Shown here: positions 34,092 through 46,404 of the stretch, in pieces
How positions within the stretch are numbered: the stretch's first letter is position 1
How the letters are laid out: every line of letters begins with the position of its first letter
NCBI GenBank assembly: GCA_003952965.2
Contig: CM025851.1
Span: forward strand, 6,190,660 to 6,254,659
DNA: 64,000 nucleotides
Origin: Morella rubra
Taxonomy: Eukaryota; Streptophyta; Magnoliopsida; Fagales; Myricaceae
Reading direction: 5' to 3'
Made by a program: the position numbers and the translations under genes
Notes under the pieces: generated by a model
What the model was told of the DNA's origin: nothing
The model's database searches: none
The model's input: the letters and a program-made list of their open reading frames with translations, nothing else

Positions 34092-34585
34092 TATTTTTAA
34101 CCTTTGTTCTCAAGAAATTAATTCATTTTGTTTTGTCTTTCTTATGTTAATCGGCATGCTGTTTGATTAACACATCTGTTGATTGTCAAGGGGTTCCCAT
34201 GTGTCTGTTTAGAATGACATCTGCAAAAACTGCATTTGATTCAGTTGTTCTATAAATCGTTGTTTCTCAGTGCAAGACGATAACGTTTTTGGTTCAGTAA
34301 AAGACCGCACCTAGAAGTTACTTCCCTCTTTTGCTCATAGAAAACTAGATGTTGATGATTCCTCATTTTTCATGTAACCCACGGTTTACCATATGGGGAC
34401 CTAAGAGATAGATAGTTAAACGAGTCACCTCCTGAAAAGTAGCAATCCGCTATATCTGTGGGAAACGAGCTGAACGTCTGCGACAGACGATCATTTAATC
34501 AACAGCTTAAAATCAACCATCAGTTCATTTATCCCTGAAATGGCCCAGCCTTTCAACATCACCCTGTCCCTGAAATCCGAATATG

Positions 34586-34720
34586 TTTTTTTTTTTTTTT
34601 CAGAAAGTTTACTACTATATTAATAATAATTGCACAAAGGGCAACAGAAAGCATCACAATGGATGCAGAAACAGTACAAAAGATACACAAAAGCATCACA
34701 ACGGATGCAGAAACAAAACA
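34586..34720 (-). mobile_element. Possible truncated retroposon tail (poly-T headed)
   Basis: A 15-base T run at 34586-34600 is followed by a short AT-rich segment and a 22-base unit repeated twice. The minus strand would read as the 3' end of a retroposon with poly(A). I found no clear target duplication, so this is tentative. Confidence 0.3.
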
Positions 34721-35856
34721 AAAGGACAGAAACAAAACAGCACAAAGATGCCAGAGTTGTTTTTATATTGACTCTTCAAAGTGCTTTGTTGTTTGTGTAG
34801 ATCTTTTGTTTTCTTACATTGACATTGGGAAAAGTGGAAAGACATACGGAACTTTTGTTCTCATATATACCTGCTTGTCTCTGTTGGCTCATATCGTTTT
34901 CATTCCAAGAGAAAAGTTAAGAGTTTCAATAATTCATTTTAATGGCCGCCTATTCAGCAAAGTTCCAAGTTTTTGCATACTGTCCAGCTCTTCAACTCGG
35001 GGAGATTCACATGGGCTAATGAGAGATTGAGATCGTGCACAATTCCCAAAGAGAATGTGGACAAACCCAATATGCATGCTGATAGAGCTTCCACAACATG
35101 CAAGCTTCCAATGCCAAACCAATTAGGCAACTACCACTACCAAATAGGTTACGTTCCAACCTCCAATTAAGCTTTCCTCTTCTGAAATTACACGTCAGCT
35201 AGTAGAAAATATGGAATAAACTTCTAGGTTCCCAAATTCTGACCTTTCGAGCAATATATAAGAATATCCACAATATTCTCCAGGATTCTCAGAGATATGT
35301 GGAATGAACAAATAAAACTCTCAATTAAGCACAATAGAATGTGTCTGCAGGGGGGGTGGGGGGGGGAGGAAGAGAGAGAGAGAGAGCCGCGCAATCTGAT
35401 GCAATGATGGTGTTTGATTAAAGTACAATTTCTTCAGTAAGAGACTTAATCATAAGTTAGGTAGTTCGAACGAAGGATAAAGCAAAGATGGGGGGGATGG
35501 AGCTTAACAATTAAAAACATAAGCGATCAATAAATGGGCCATTGGAAGTATTGAAGATTATTTGGTCATGGTCAAAGAGGGATCTTGAAAGTTCATGATA
35601 AACTAGGTTAATTTAAGCCTGACCCAAAGATGGATGGACTCAGTTGTTTCCTTCGTTGCTTTTCTTCACATCTGGGCACTACTATTTGTGCTCTTAGAAA
35701 ATATTGCCCAATTACTCATTATCTTTTGATTAAGAGACTTCCATATGATTATGGGTTTTCTTTGGTAAAGAGGCGGAGCTACATGTGGCCTCTACCATAA
35801 AAAATGAGAAAAGGATGGGAATGAATGTGACATGAGAGGTCGGCCTTGTCTATGGA

Positions 35857-35884
35857 GGAGAGAGAGAGAGAGAGAGAGAGAGAG
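35857..35884. repeat. (GA)n microsatellite
   Basis: About 14 GA units in intergenic sequence. Confidence 0.9.
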
Positions 35885-36083
35885 GGACAAAAGTTGTGAG
35901 AGCAGGGGATGATGATGGAGGATTGTGGTTGGACTTATTGAGTCTCACATGAATGCACGAGGCCGCCCAGCTGCCACTGCCAAGGGGGGACTCCACAACA
36001 ATAATCATGGACAAGTGGGGACTTCTCTCTCTTTGTGTATTTATAAGCTGAACAAACTTATCATAATACCATTAAAACTCTAA

Positions 36084-36276
36084 GGGGTTGGCGTAGTGGT
36101 TAAAGCTTAAGTCTTGGTGATTTGTTTTATCCAAACTCTCAAATTCATAATTTCATAGACTAATCTTTTGGTGTCACTTCAAGGCCTTTGGTACAGTAAT
36201 TGTCTGGTTTTGTGTGGGACGGATGATGCATAGGCCATAATATTAGTCGAGATATGCATAAGTTAGCCTCGACACC

Positions 36277-36307
<31 letters not shown>
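36084..36307 (+). mobile_element. tRNA-derived SINE (Au-like)
   Basis: It begins GGGGTTGGCGTAGTGGTTAA, which contains a good polymerase III A box. A degenerate B box (ATCCAAACTCTC) follows about 45 bp on. The 3' part, GTCGAGATATGCATAAGTTA then GCCTCGACACC, resembles the GTCGAGGTGCGCGCAAGCTG tail of plant Au-type SINEs. A run of 26 A (36282-36307) ends it. I could not define a clean target duplication. Confidence 0.7.
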
Positions 36308-37082
36308 GCACCGAAACTCAAACCCAACTGAACATTGCAGGCTACTGCGTAATGAGATTGTTGGTCAAAATGATATCTTGAACATTATTTTTTTTTTCTA
36401 AGTAATATCTTGAACATTAACTTGACACAAATATAATGGAAATATATTGGCGGCTACTACGACAGAAAAAGGCCTTAAATTAGGTCGTATTTTCTATCAG
36501 ACTGCGTGAATATACGTAGAAAATGGTGTACTGGCTCAGAACAAAGCAAAAGTTGTTCTGGGTGACCGGGCCAAGCTACCAACCTCAACCCGACAAAACC
36601 CTGGTAAGACCCTAACCCACGTTTATTATGACGGAAAAGGGTCTTAAACACATTTCTCTTACAGTTGATCAAAAATGGGTTATGGGAGTAAAGCACGAAA
36701 AGTTTTTGTGGGTCAGGCTGCAGATGCCAACCCGGCCGATAAAACCCTTCCAAGCCTCCAAACCTAGAAAATATCCAGCCCCAAGGAAAGGCTTCATAAA
36801 AGCCAACTCAAGGCAATTCTTCAAATTTATGTTTGCACTGATACAAATATACATACTGATACTGTGTTATACTTTACCTTGGCTCCTGTATCTCTCAGTC
36901 TCTCTCTCTCTCTCTCTCTTCCCCCGGCAGCACGCGTGCGTGTACGCATGCATACTTATTCTTTCATCACAAGAGTGTCAGTCATGGCAGTGGTCACCAT
37001 TATTAAGCATATTTAAGCCAAAGCTTGAAGACAGTAAGAGAGAGAGAGAGTCCGTGCATGCGGTGAAGATTTAACCATAATC

Positions 37083-40000
37083 ATGGACAGTATGTGGGGT
37101 GTGTTCGGGACATTGATTTTGTTGTCCACCATAATTCTCTACAGGAACAGATTTAGACTCAGATCAGTAAACAGAAACCCACTTCCTTTAGGCACTCTTG
37201 GATGGCCTGTTATCGGGGAAACGATTGAGTTTGTGTCTTGTGCTTACTCCGACCGCCCTGAGAGCTTCATGGATAAACGTCGCCACATGTAAGTGTGAAT
37301 AGTATAAGCAGTACTACACAGATCCTTAGTTTCTATTGCACCATCATCAAAGCATGTATTACTTTCTTATAACTTAGCTTAACATTCAGCCAATATAGGC
37401 TCTTGTTTAACTAACATATACGTAAGTAGCAGCTGTCAAATCTTCTGTTGTTTTCCCCTGTTCAGCGATAAAACTTTGCTTTTTGATTGCAAATCAAATG
37501 GTGCTGATAAAGGCATGTGTGACCAATATGGGGGTGTTGTAGATATGGCAAGGTGTTCAAATCACACATATTTGGGAGTCCGACAATTATTTCGACGGAT
37601 GCAGAAGTGAGTAAGTTTGTTCTTCAAAGCGATGCAAAGGCTTTCGTGCCGTCTTACCCCAAATCTCTCACGGAGCTGATGGGGAAGTCTTCTATTTTGC
37701 TCATCAATGGGAGCTTGCAAAGGAGAATCCATGGCCTTATAGGAGCCTTCTTCAAGTCCCCACATCTCAAGGCTCAAATAACTAGGGACATGCAGAATTA
37801 TGTTCAAGAATCAATGGCACACTGGAAAGATGACCATCCCATATATATACAAGATGAAACAAAAAATGTTAGCTCTCTCTCTCTCTCTTATCTCCCCCCT
37901 CTCAATTTGTATCGACTAGGGAGAAGCTAATTTAAGTTCCAATCTATATTTCGCTGCCTTCAAGTAATTTAAGGCACTCCTTGAGAAGAGCTCTAATAGG
38001 CACAAGATAAAACAAACGGTGCCGTCTCTCTTAAAGCTATATGTGGCTTCTCTGTACTATGTTAAAGATGTTCTAGGAGAAAGTACTAAGAGCCCCAACA
38101 GGGACATCATGATTGACCAACTCTCTCTCTTTCTCTCTCTCTCGCTACTGGAATATCCATGTGTGAATAATCCCCCTGTCTTCTACTTTAGTTGAAAGAT
38201 AAATTTGCTATAAAGTAAGAAACCCAGTTGTCTATGGGGTTCATAATAATTTTGCATGAATCATATTGTCCAGAAAATCAGATTCATAATTATGCCAGAT
38301 GCTGTCTAGTACTCAAAAAGTAACATCAATTTTCCTTTGTTGTCTCTAGATTGCCTTTCAAGTACTAGTCAAGGCATTGATTAGTTTAGATCCCGGTGGA
38401 GAGATGCAGCTTCTAAAGAAACAGTTCCAAGAATTCATCGCCGGCCTCATGTCTTTGCCCATAAACATTCCGGGAACTACACTCTACCGATCACTACAGG
38501 CAAGTTGGTGTACTTAAGTGTTCACCTTTCTTTCCCTTTCTCATAACAGTGATCACTTTAGTTCTATATTTCAGGCAAAGAAGAAAATGGTTAAGTTAGT
38601 ACGAAGCATAATCCAAGCTAGAAGACATAGCGGCGTCTCCAGTGCTGTTCCAAAAGATGTGGTAGACGTTTTACTCGGTGATTCGAGTGAGCAATTAACA
38701 GACGATCTAATAGCAGAGAATCTGATCGATATGATGATACCGGGAGAGGATTCGGTGCCTGTTCTAATGACGCTTGCAATAAAATTCCTCTCGGATTGCC
38801 CCACTGCTCTACAACAGTTAACGGTATGTAAATTTTCGCTTTCTAATGAAGTTCGCACCAAACCGTATGGTTCTATCAGGGCTCGCGCCAAGAGATCATA
38901 CGATCATCGTGTGATCTGATTTAACCTAGTATTTTATGTCGTTTACTAGGGGGTCAGCTGCATACATCCCCTTTTCGCTAGCCCAATTTGTCTATACTTG
39001 CTTTTTGAAAAATTTTACGAGATATACGACAATTTTTTTTGACCGCTTTTGCAATGTCATTTTCGACTACCTTTTCATTTTCTTGGATTACGCATCCTTG
39101 CCCATACTGTTATCAAAAGTCTACAAGTGGAAGTCATGGAAACTGCTGCTAGGGTTCGTCTACACTCTAGTACTAGTCATGTGGCCGGCTATTGTAATTC
39201 TAGACTCGATGTTACTGTGAGATAAGTCGATTTTCAAATGAATTAGCCTCCGATAACAAATGGGAAAGCATAAAACGACAGCTTAATTTGCGTGAGGATG
39301 CAAGGATTTGCTTCATATCCTGTGCTTCTAGGAATTTTATTTGGTTGGGCCACTTAAGATTTGCTAGTACCAAGTTGTTGGTTATGTAGTTCTTTCTGTT
39401 TCTAAGTCTTGATATACCACAGGAGGAAAACTTGAAGCTGAAAAAACTCAAATCTCAACTTGGACAACCTTTGTGTTGGAGCGATTACTTATCATTGCCG
39501 TTTACACAAACCGTAAGTGTCATCTGAATGACTCGCAAAAGACTAAATAAGGCACTAACCATTGAGTTTTAATGGTATGCTTTTATTTTAATCTATAGGT
39601 GATTACAGAAACTCTGAGGATGGGAAACATTATAATTGGCGTGATGCGAAAGGCCATGAAAGACGTGGAGATAAAAGGGTATTTGATACCCAAAGGATGG
39701 TGTTTTTTTGCATATTTTAGATCGGTTCATCTCGATGCAAATCACTATGACTGGCCTTACAAGTTCAATCCATGGAGGTGGCAAGTAAGGAGAACCCACA
39801 ACTTTTCTGTTGTTATTTAGCTGCTTAAGTGTTTAGCATTTTAGTAATATTGGATTTGGTTATATATACCGGCCGAACAGGACAAAGACATGAGCACTTG
39901 TAACTTCACTCCTTTTGGAGGTGGGCAAAGGCTATGTCCTGGCCTTGACTTGGCCAGGCTGGAAGCTTCCATCTTCCTGCACCTCTTTGTTACTCGATTC

Positions 40001-41638
40001 AGGTACTGAGAAATTCTCCCCTTTGTCTCTCTCGGGCTACTTCTTACCAATGGTTCTGCAAGGATATTTTGCAGAACATTTTCAATTTCTCTGTTGAATC
40101 AATCCTATGTCAAACGTTTTTTCCTTAGTCACGTGTGATCAACCATACGTGACAAAAAAAAAAGGATAAAGCTCAGTAAAATGCCTTAAAAGGAAGGATC
40201 TAAATGGTCCCAATTGCTAGCCCTGCCTAGTTACATCAACGGTGTGCTTGATAGGAACCTCAAGAAATTTTGTAGCATATCCTTTTGCCTTTATGGGAGA
40301 AGTCCTTGAGAAGGTTGTTATGCCAAAACGCTAGCTAGCTAGATGCATAATTTCTTCTACACTTTTTGCATGTGAGCGAAGATGAAAACATAGCAAAAAA
40401 CATCAAACTTTCTGTACTGTCATTTTTGGCTCACTGGTTTTTCCGTAAAGGCATCCTTTTTCATACTTTTGTTGAAAGATTCTTCTCCGTAGCTGCTTAA
40501 ATCACCCCTTGGCTGCAGACTACGATTTTCTGAGACCATATATATATATTCCAAATTAGGTTTCCCAAGCGGGGCGGTATAAAAAACTATATTTGTTCCC
40601 ACGTCCTTCACCTAGAGGAACAAAGACGATCCTAACTAGCTAGCTCCTTGTAGCCTTTCTTGGCTCTTTAAGCCGGCCCTGTAAATACCATGAGAAAGGC
40701 CATCGTACGGATATTAACTTATTCGCAACTATCTTACCACATGGCTTGGAAGTGACCGGGTTTCAGATGGTGATGGAACTCGTTGATGCTCCCTAAACCT
40801 AACTTAATTTCAAATGCACATGTGACTGACCAAACTGCTTACTTTGGGGCCACTGCGTTTCGTGGGTTGCATCCCTTTGGATCTATAAACATATTCAAGA
40901 AAATTTTGACTAGTCAAGTGCATCGAAAACGTGATATGATTCTCGAACAACTTTATCTCTTATGTCTTTATCTGGCAGTGAGAATTTGCCTTAAAGTGGG
41001 CGCTAATCCTCGCAGCAGGCAACAACCAAAGCCATTAAACATCTTAGAAAATGATGCTCTGGTCAATCTAGAGTTTGATCAGCAAAGAATCCCCAGATTA
41101 ATTAATTAATCAAATACTCGAACAAAAAAAATAATGTTTTGCTCGGTTTTATTACCCGTAAAGGCTAAATGTTCTTGCTTAGCTTGGAAAAGCCACATCT
41201 AGGGCATTGGCCTAAGCCATTGACTACCTTTATTTTAAAACTTCTTCTATCTAATTCTTGCATATTCAATCATATTCTTCAATCTCTCATTGGGATTGTA
41301 TATGTTGAGTTGCTTTCCATGCTCCAAAGTCCAAATCGTTGATCAAATAATGTCTTGGTTTGGTCAATAGTTGCTTGAATTCAGAGGGCTACTGTTTGCC
41401 ATGGGAATTATAATATACAGAAGAAATGCACACCTTTTGATCTCAGTCTAATTAATGCCGATTTGACTAGTTTTTATCTCGACCGTTTGATAAAATAATT
41501 GGATATGAATATAATTGGACATTTCTCTTTCCTTTTGCACACAGGTGGGGGGCAGAAGAAGATACAATTGTTAACTTCCCCACTGTGAGAATGAAGAGGA
41601 GGATGCCGATCTGGGTCAAAAGGACAGTGGACCCTTGA
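37083..41638 (+). CDS. CYP90D1: Cytochrome P450 CYP90D, brassinosteroid C-23 hydroxylase
   Basis: Haem monooxygenase of the endoplasmic reticulum. CYP90D1 and its relative CYP90C1 hydroxylate C-23 of 6-deoxo brassinosteroid precursors. Exons: 37083-37288, 37543-37867, 38350-38499, 38575-38823, 39423-39512, 39599-39784, 39881-40002 and 41545-41638, giving 473 aa. An N-terminal membrane anchor (about 5-20) is followed by the Pro-rich [18 protein letters not shown]. The block [13 protein letters not shown] is typical of CYP90. The oxygen-binding helix reads [12 protein letters not shown] (G284, D286, S287). ETLR (344-347) is the ExxR motif, FNPWRW follows, and the haem loop is [11 protein letters not shown] with ligand C421. 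Intron 3 has a GC donor (CAG|GCAAGT at 38500). The last intron is long (about 1.5 kb). Residue 285 is Glu where the Arabidopsis protein, as I recall it, has His. Otherwise all key residues are present, and CYP90D fits better than CYP90C or CYP85. Confidence 0.93.
38500..38501 (+). other. GC splice donor of CYP90D intron 3
   Basis: Exon 3 ends CTACAG and the intron starts GCAAGT, the known consensus for rare GC-AG introns. The acceptor TTTCAG ends at 38574. This junction alone keeps the SLQAKKKMV reading frame; the nearby GT at 38505 does not join in frame. Confidence 0.85.
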
Positions 41639-42901
41639 GCCAGCTGCTTGGGCCAAAAGGAGGAAGAAGCAACTTCCGACTTCGATACAATGATACAAAA
41701 AGGCACCACTGACAAGACAACGAAATGAAAGCGGAAAAAGGAGTTGGCTACAGGGCACACGTGTGGGGGCATCCACGAGCTGACACATTTGTCCTCTCCC
41801 ACAGCTAATGCACATATCGACAACCCAAGTACTAGCACTTGTAGGACACAATCGAATCCTCTGATCATCATTCAACTCAATTCTTTGAACTATTTTTTCC
41901 CTTTAGCTTAGCAACGAAGTTATTTCGCCTAGAAATTTCCTCCATTGCCTTTAAACGCAGAACTTGAAATAAGAGGGAACCAAGGGAGCTACTTTTGGCT
42001 TTTGTTTATTTTTTATTCCTCTTCGTATTGATAAGGCAGTGGCCGTAGGCAATGATTGGTGTGCATGGGTCCCAAAAAAACCAATCATTTTCAGAACAAC
42101 TAACGCGGCAATCTATTCAAATTCAGCCATTCACAGATTGGATAGGGATGATCTAATTTGCTGCTAGCAGATCACATAAAAGAGGTCCACCAGCTAGCTT
42201 TGTTGGCGAAGCTAAACTCCATTAATGGGCCGAACAAATGGCTTCGCTAACTCCATGATCTTTGTGCGTAATCATTGTCTACTAGTTTAGTAATTATCCA
42301 CCTTTGAACTCGTTCGATTGGCAAAGATTGCTTCGACTAACAGCAATATTGTTCGACCTCATGATATGTCATTGCTTACGAAATATCATCTCTACTTTTA
42401 TGATTCTTCATCGTTCGGAGTGTTTTTCTAGAGCATTGTGTCAATTCAATTTGAAACAATAAAATCATTTGTGCGGTTAAAAGTTCTTCTAACATATGTG
42501 TAAAGTTCAATGCGAAATAAAAGGCCAACATAGTGAACTACTACACATTCAGCATATACCCATCGTGCAAGCACTGATATATAATATAATGATGAAGAGA
42601 AACTCGCCTGTCTAGCTTAAAAGCACGCAATACCTATAAAACAACTCAGGGTCCTTATATCATTACCCGAATCACTTAGTCGAACGATTTCATCATCATT
42701 TACCATTAGTGAAATGATACCTTCTTAGTAAACAGTATCATTAGAATTCATACAGGCATGTTTTGCACTTTCTATTGCGTCATATGGGTTGGCTCTTTGA
42801 TGTTTTACTTCTAGCTGACTAAGTTTGATTGTTACTACAATACTAATCCTCTATCATAAACGAGAGAATTTTAATAAAATTCATAACTGATGTTGTTATT
42901 C

Positions 42902-42949
<48 letters not shown>

Positions 42950-44346
42950 AGTATCTCTTTCGTGTGATTTAAAAGATTTTGTTGCATCATAGTGATAATG
43001 ACCTGTCAATGATTGAATCCACTAGTTTCGAAGTCTAAACTATTAGGAGAGCTATCTTGCTAGTCCAAACTTACCTTGCAAGATAGATCTTTTATGGTGG
43101 TATGCACAGAACCGATCACATAACTTTGCACAGTAAATTTGAGACTTACCTAATGATAGGAACATCAACTCTATACCCATATGACTCGAATTTAGTACGT
43201 TAAGTCCATAGAGGAAGGCCTCTCAACCATTAGACTAGCGGCAGAGGGACGAATAGACTATTTTCTCTAGCTTTAATTACAAGGTTGCTAGGCCGAACTT
43301 TGATCCGTTAGGCCCAACAAAATTATTTTAGTCACATACTTACCCGGTCCGTGTTGATCTCTCTTGACGAGATGCACATTCAACGAATCAAAGATAACGT
43401 GAGGCCCAACAAATTGCCCGTTCTACTCGTTGCTTATATCCATAGTAGCAGGCCCATTCCATGGAAATGACCAAAACAAAACCCGGATAAAACACAGACA
43501 AAACTGTAGCCAAACATTCAATTAACGCCCTAAACGACGGCGCCTAAGATTTTCTATCGCCAACGCCAAATACGAGCGACCTTGACAAACCCGGTGCCCT
43601 TCCGATTTCTGTCCCACATGTCCTTCAAAAAAACGACCTGAGCCCTCATACCCCTCACAGTCGCTCGCGGATATCGCAGATACCAAATTCAACAGGTTCA
43701 GCTTCTTCCTTTAAAAATTGGTGTAGCTTCCTACGTCTTTTTGTTTTTGTATTTAATCTTCTTTTCCCTTTTTACCTCAGAATTTGCGTTTGATAAGTTG
43801 TGACCTCTTTATCCCTAATTGGCAAGTTGATAACGCATATGGATAGATTAGGTGTTAAGGTGTGGGGAAAGGAGAAGACTCGAGTTTATCTCGTGCGGAT
43901 TAAGGTGCTGAAATGAGTGGGGATTTTGGTTCTCTCGGTCTTTAAGTGACGAAAAACCTGGCTCTTAAGAAATCTAACATAGCAATGTTAGCTTAAGGGT
44001 TCTGTATTCTGTCGTGCGATTGCGTGTCTTTCTTTACAAAGATATTGGTTACCATGAAATGGGTTGATTACATTAATCTGGTGGGTGTGCATGTTAGTGG
44101 GCGCCTCCCCGTACGTCTAGTTATGTTTCCATATATGTATTGTATGTATGCCTGAGAGGAATCTGATATGCACTTGTTTCCGCAGACAACTGCTTTTAAC
44201 TCTAGGATGCCTACATATGGTTGTGCAATTATATAAATCACTTGTTTTTTTATAAGCTTCACAAAGATTGCTTATAAAATGTTATGATCTCTGTATTATA
44301 TCCGAGTTCAATGGTTTCACATTTTTTTTTTGTGGGTTAGTTTGAC
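41639..44346. other. Intergenic, with TA repeat and FLX-like 5' untranslated region
   Basis: It begins with the CYP90D 3' region. A (TA)n tract lies at 42904-42946. From about 43500 the composition changes and looks like the promoter and 5' untranslated region of the FLX-like gene. This includes a likely untranslated-region intron at 43696-44340 (AACAG|GTTCAG to GGGTTAG). Long minus-strand frames overlapping the last CYP90D exon are shadows. Confidence 0.5.
42904..42946. repeat. (AT)n microsatellite
   Basis: About 21 AT units. Confidence 0.95.
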
Positions 44347-46404
44347 ATGGCAGGGAGAAATCGTGGTCCTCGTGAAGCCTTCAATGATAGGCGAGGTTAC
44401 CTTCATGAAGGGCCTTTCATTCGGGGTCCTCCAATGCCTAGGCCTCCTCCTCGTCCTCATCCTGCTATGTTGGAGGAAGAGCTTGAAATGCAGCACGCTG
44501 AGATCCGGAGGCTCTTAAGTGATAACAGGAGGTTGCTAGAAGACCGTATGGCTCTGCATCAAGAGCTCGGCGCTGCCAAGGAGGAGCTTCATCAAATGAA
44601 CCTCATCATTGCTGACATTCGTAATGAACAAGAAATGCGCTGTAGGGAGCTTAGGGAGAAAGGCATGAAGCTGGAGGCTGATCTCCGAGCTACAGAGCCT
44701 TTGAAAAATGAGGTCGTACAACTTCGTGGAGAAGTTCAGAAGCTGAACAATCTTAGGCAGGACCTTGCAACTCAAGTCCAGAACCTTACAAAAGACCATG
44801 CAAGATTGCAAGCTGACAATCAACAGATTCCTCTTTTAAGGGCAGAGATGGATGGGATGCACCAGGAGCTTATGCATACTAGGTATGTGCCAAGACTACA
44901 TGCGTAGTTTTCTTGTCCTATCTTAAAAACTCGAGTACGAAAAATTTTAGCCTGAAGTTTGTGTTCTAATTAAAAGCTTTGTTCTGTAGAGCGGCGCTTG
45001 ATTATGAGAAGAAGGCAAACATTGAATTGATGGAACAGAGACAGACAATGGAGAAGAATTTGGTTTCCATGGCCCGTGAAGTTGAGAAGCTTCGCGCAGA
45101 ATTTGCAAACGCTGACAATAGGCCATGGGGTGCTGGTATGGCCCGCCCGTTGCACCCTTGTCTGAGAAGTTTGATTTTTCATTGGATCTTCAATGTGTTA
45201 CATCCTGTGATTTATTTAGGGACATCCATAAACTAATAGATGCATTTTGCACCTATAGATATACTATGACAGGTGTGTTCAACAGGAGTTCTCAATCTTC
45301 CATGTCATGATGATGGAGAGTATCAGTTAGCCTTTTGGTGTTATTGTGGGACATACAAAATTGCTTAGCCTTGTCATAATTGGCAAGGAAGAAGTGAAAA
45401 GGAAAAACGGTCCACTTATCTTCTCCTTTCACCCAAAAAAAAAAAGGGTCCACAAATGTTGTGGCTTAGGCCACATGAATTTGCAAAACTTTATAATGTT
45501 TCCACTCTACCTGCAGTGGGTACCACAATGGAGAGGCTTGCATGTTACAGCTTGCAGTGGGTAGGTTCTGCAGGAGGAAAGTTATTAACTTTTTTCCACA
45601 TCCTGGAGGGAGAGCCTACTCTTATTCCCGCAGCTTGGTGGTTATCTTTACGGATGTTGGTTTTCTATTCCACATTCTATATGACTCCACAATTTCCAGC
45701 ATCTACTATTTCCTGCTATTAACCTTCCTTAGCGCGAACTAGGGTTCTCATTCTCTTTTCGGACTCAAGATATTCCTAATAAAATGGACCTATCATTGGT
45801 TGGCATGTCTCTCAGTCTCTCTCTCTTTTACTCTGCCCCTCTCTAATGCACATACATAGAGAGAGCAGCCAATGATCCTTTATCTATGGTTTTTGGGAAT
45901 AGCAGGTGGGACAATTGTAGTTCAAGAGCTTTTCCTCTTGAAGCCAAATAGTCTTTTAATTGCTTCCTTGCTTATTCAGTTATGATGATCATGTTCCCAG
46001 CTGTCCTACGTTTGGACAATCTAGAAGAGCAGGCATCTTATTCATTATGTTGGAGTTTGGATGTTGTGTCACACTTTGCTTATGATATTTTTAATGATTT
46101 CTGGTTTCTGTAGGTGGACCATATGGGATGAAATTCAGCAACCCAGATGGTGTCTTCCCTGCTCCTTATGGGGATGGATATGGAATTCATATGGTATGTT
46201 TGGTCGACTCCTGTTTGCTTTGTCGTCTTTTGAGTTATTTCATGACAATGGTGGAGTCTTTAATTTGTCGACTCGTTAATTGTTATTTTAGTTTAATTAT
46301 GTTGTCTATTTTTTGCTCAGGGTGCGGCTGACAAGGGTCCTCGGTATGGCCCAGGCCCAGCTTCGTTGGGAGGACCTGAGAAACCTCGCATGACTCGTCG
46401 TTGA
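44347..46404 (+). CDS. FLXL3: FLX-like coiled-coil protein (FLX-like 3)
   Basis: This is a relative of FLOWERING LOCUS C EXPRESSOR, whose family works with FRIGIDA-type complexes in flowering-time control. Exons: 44347-44882, 44990-45135, 46114-46193 and 46321-46404, giving 846 nt and 281 aa. The N-terminus is Arg/Pro-rich and disordered ([16 protein letters not shown], then [10 protein letters not shown]). Residues about 40-235 form a long coiled coil with family blocks [35 protein letters not shown] and [20 protein letters not shown]. The tail is Gly/Tyr-rich ([12 protein letters not shown]) and ends basic (KPRMTRR). The order of blocks and the GPYGM tail match FLX-like 3 (At1g55170) better than FLX itself. 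The gene position supports this too. The start is the first ATG after the probable untranslated-region intron acceptor at 44340. Confidence 0.88.

Larger units (their letters stand above)
34092..37082. other. Intergenic: retroelement scraps, SINE, diverged repeat, CYP90D upstream region
   Basis: It contains a poly(T) tract (34586-34600) followed by a 41-bp-period repeat (GCATCACAA.GGATGCAGAAAC at about 34651 and 34693). It also contains a GA tract (35857-35884), a SINE (36084-36307) and a weak duplication (36455-36780). A CT tract near 36900-36920 lies upstream of the P450 start. No gene seen. Confidence 0.55.

Noticed and set aside
41467-41875. Two overlapping minus-strand frames of 133-134 codons
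   Set aside because: They lie across the last CYP90D exon on the opposite strand and resemble nothing. They are shadows.
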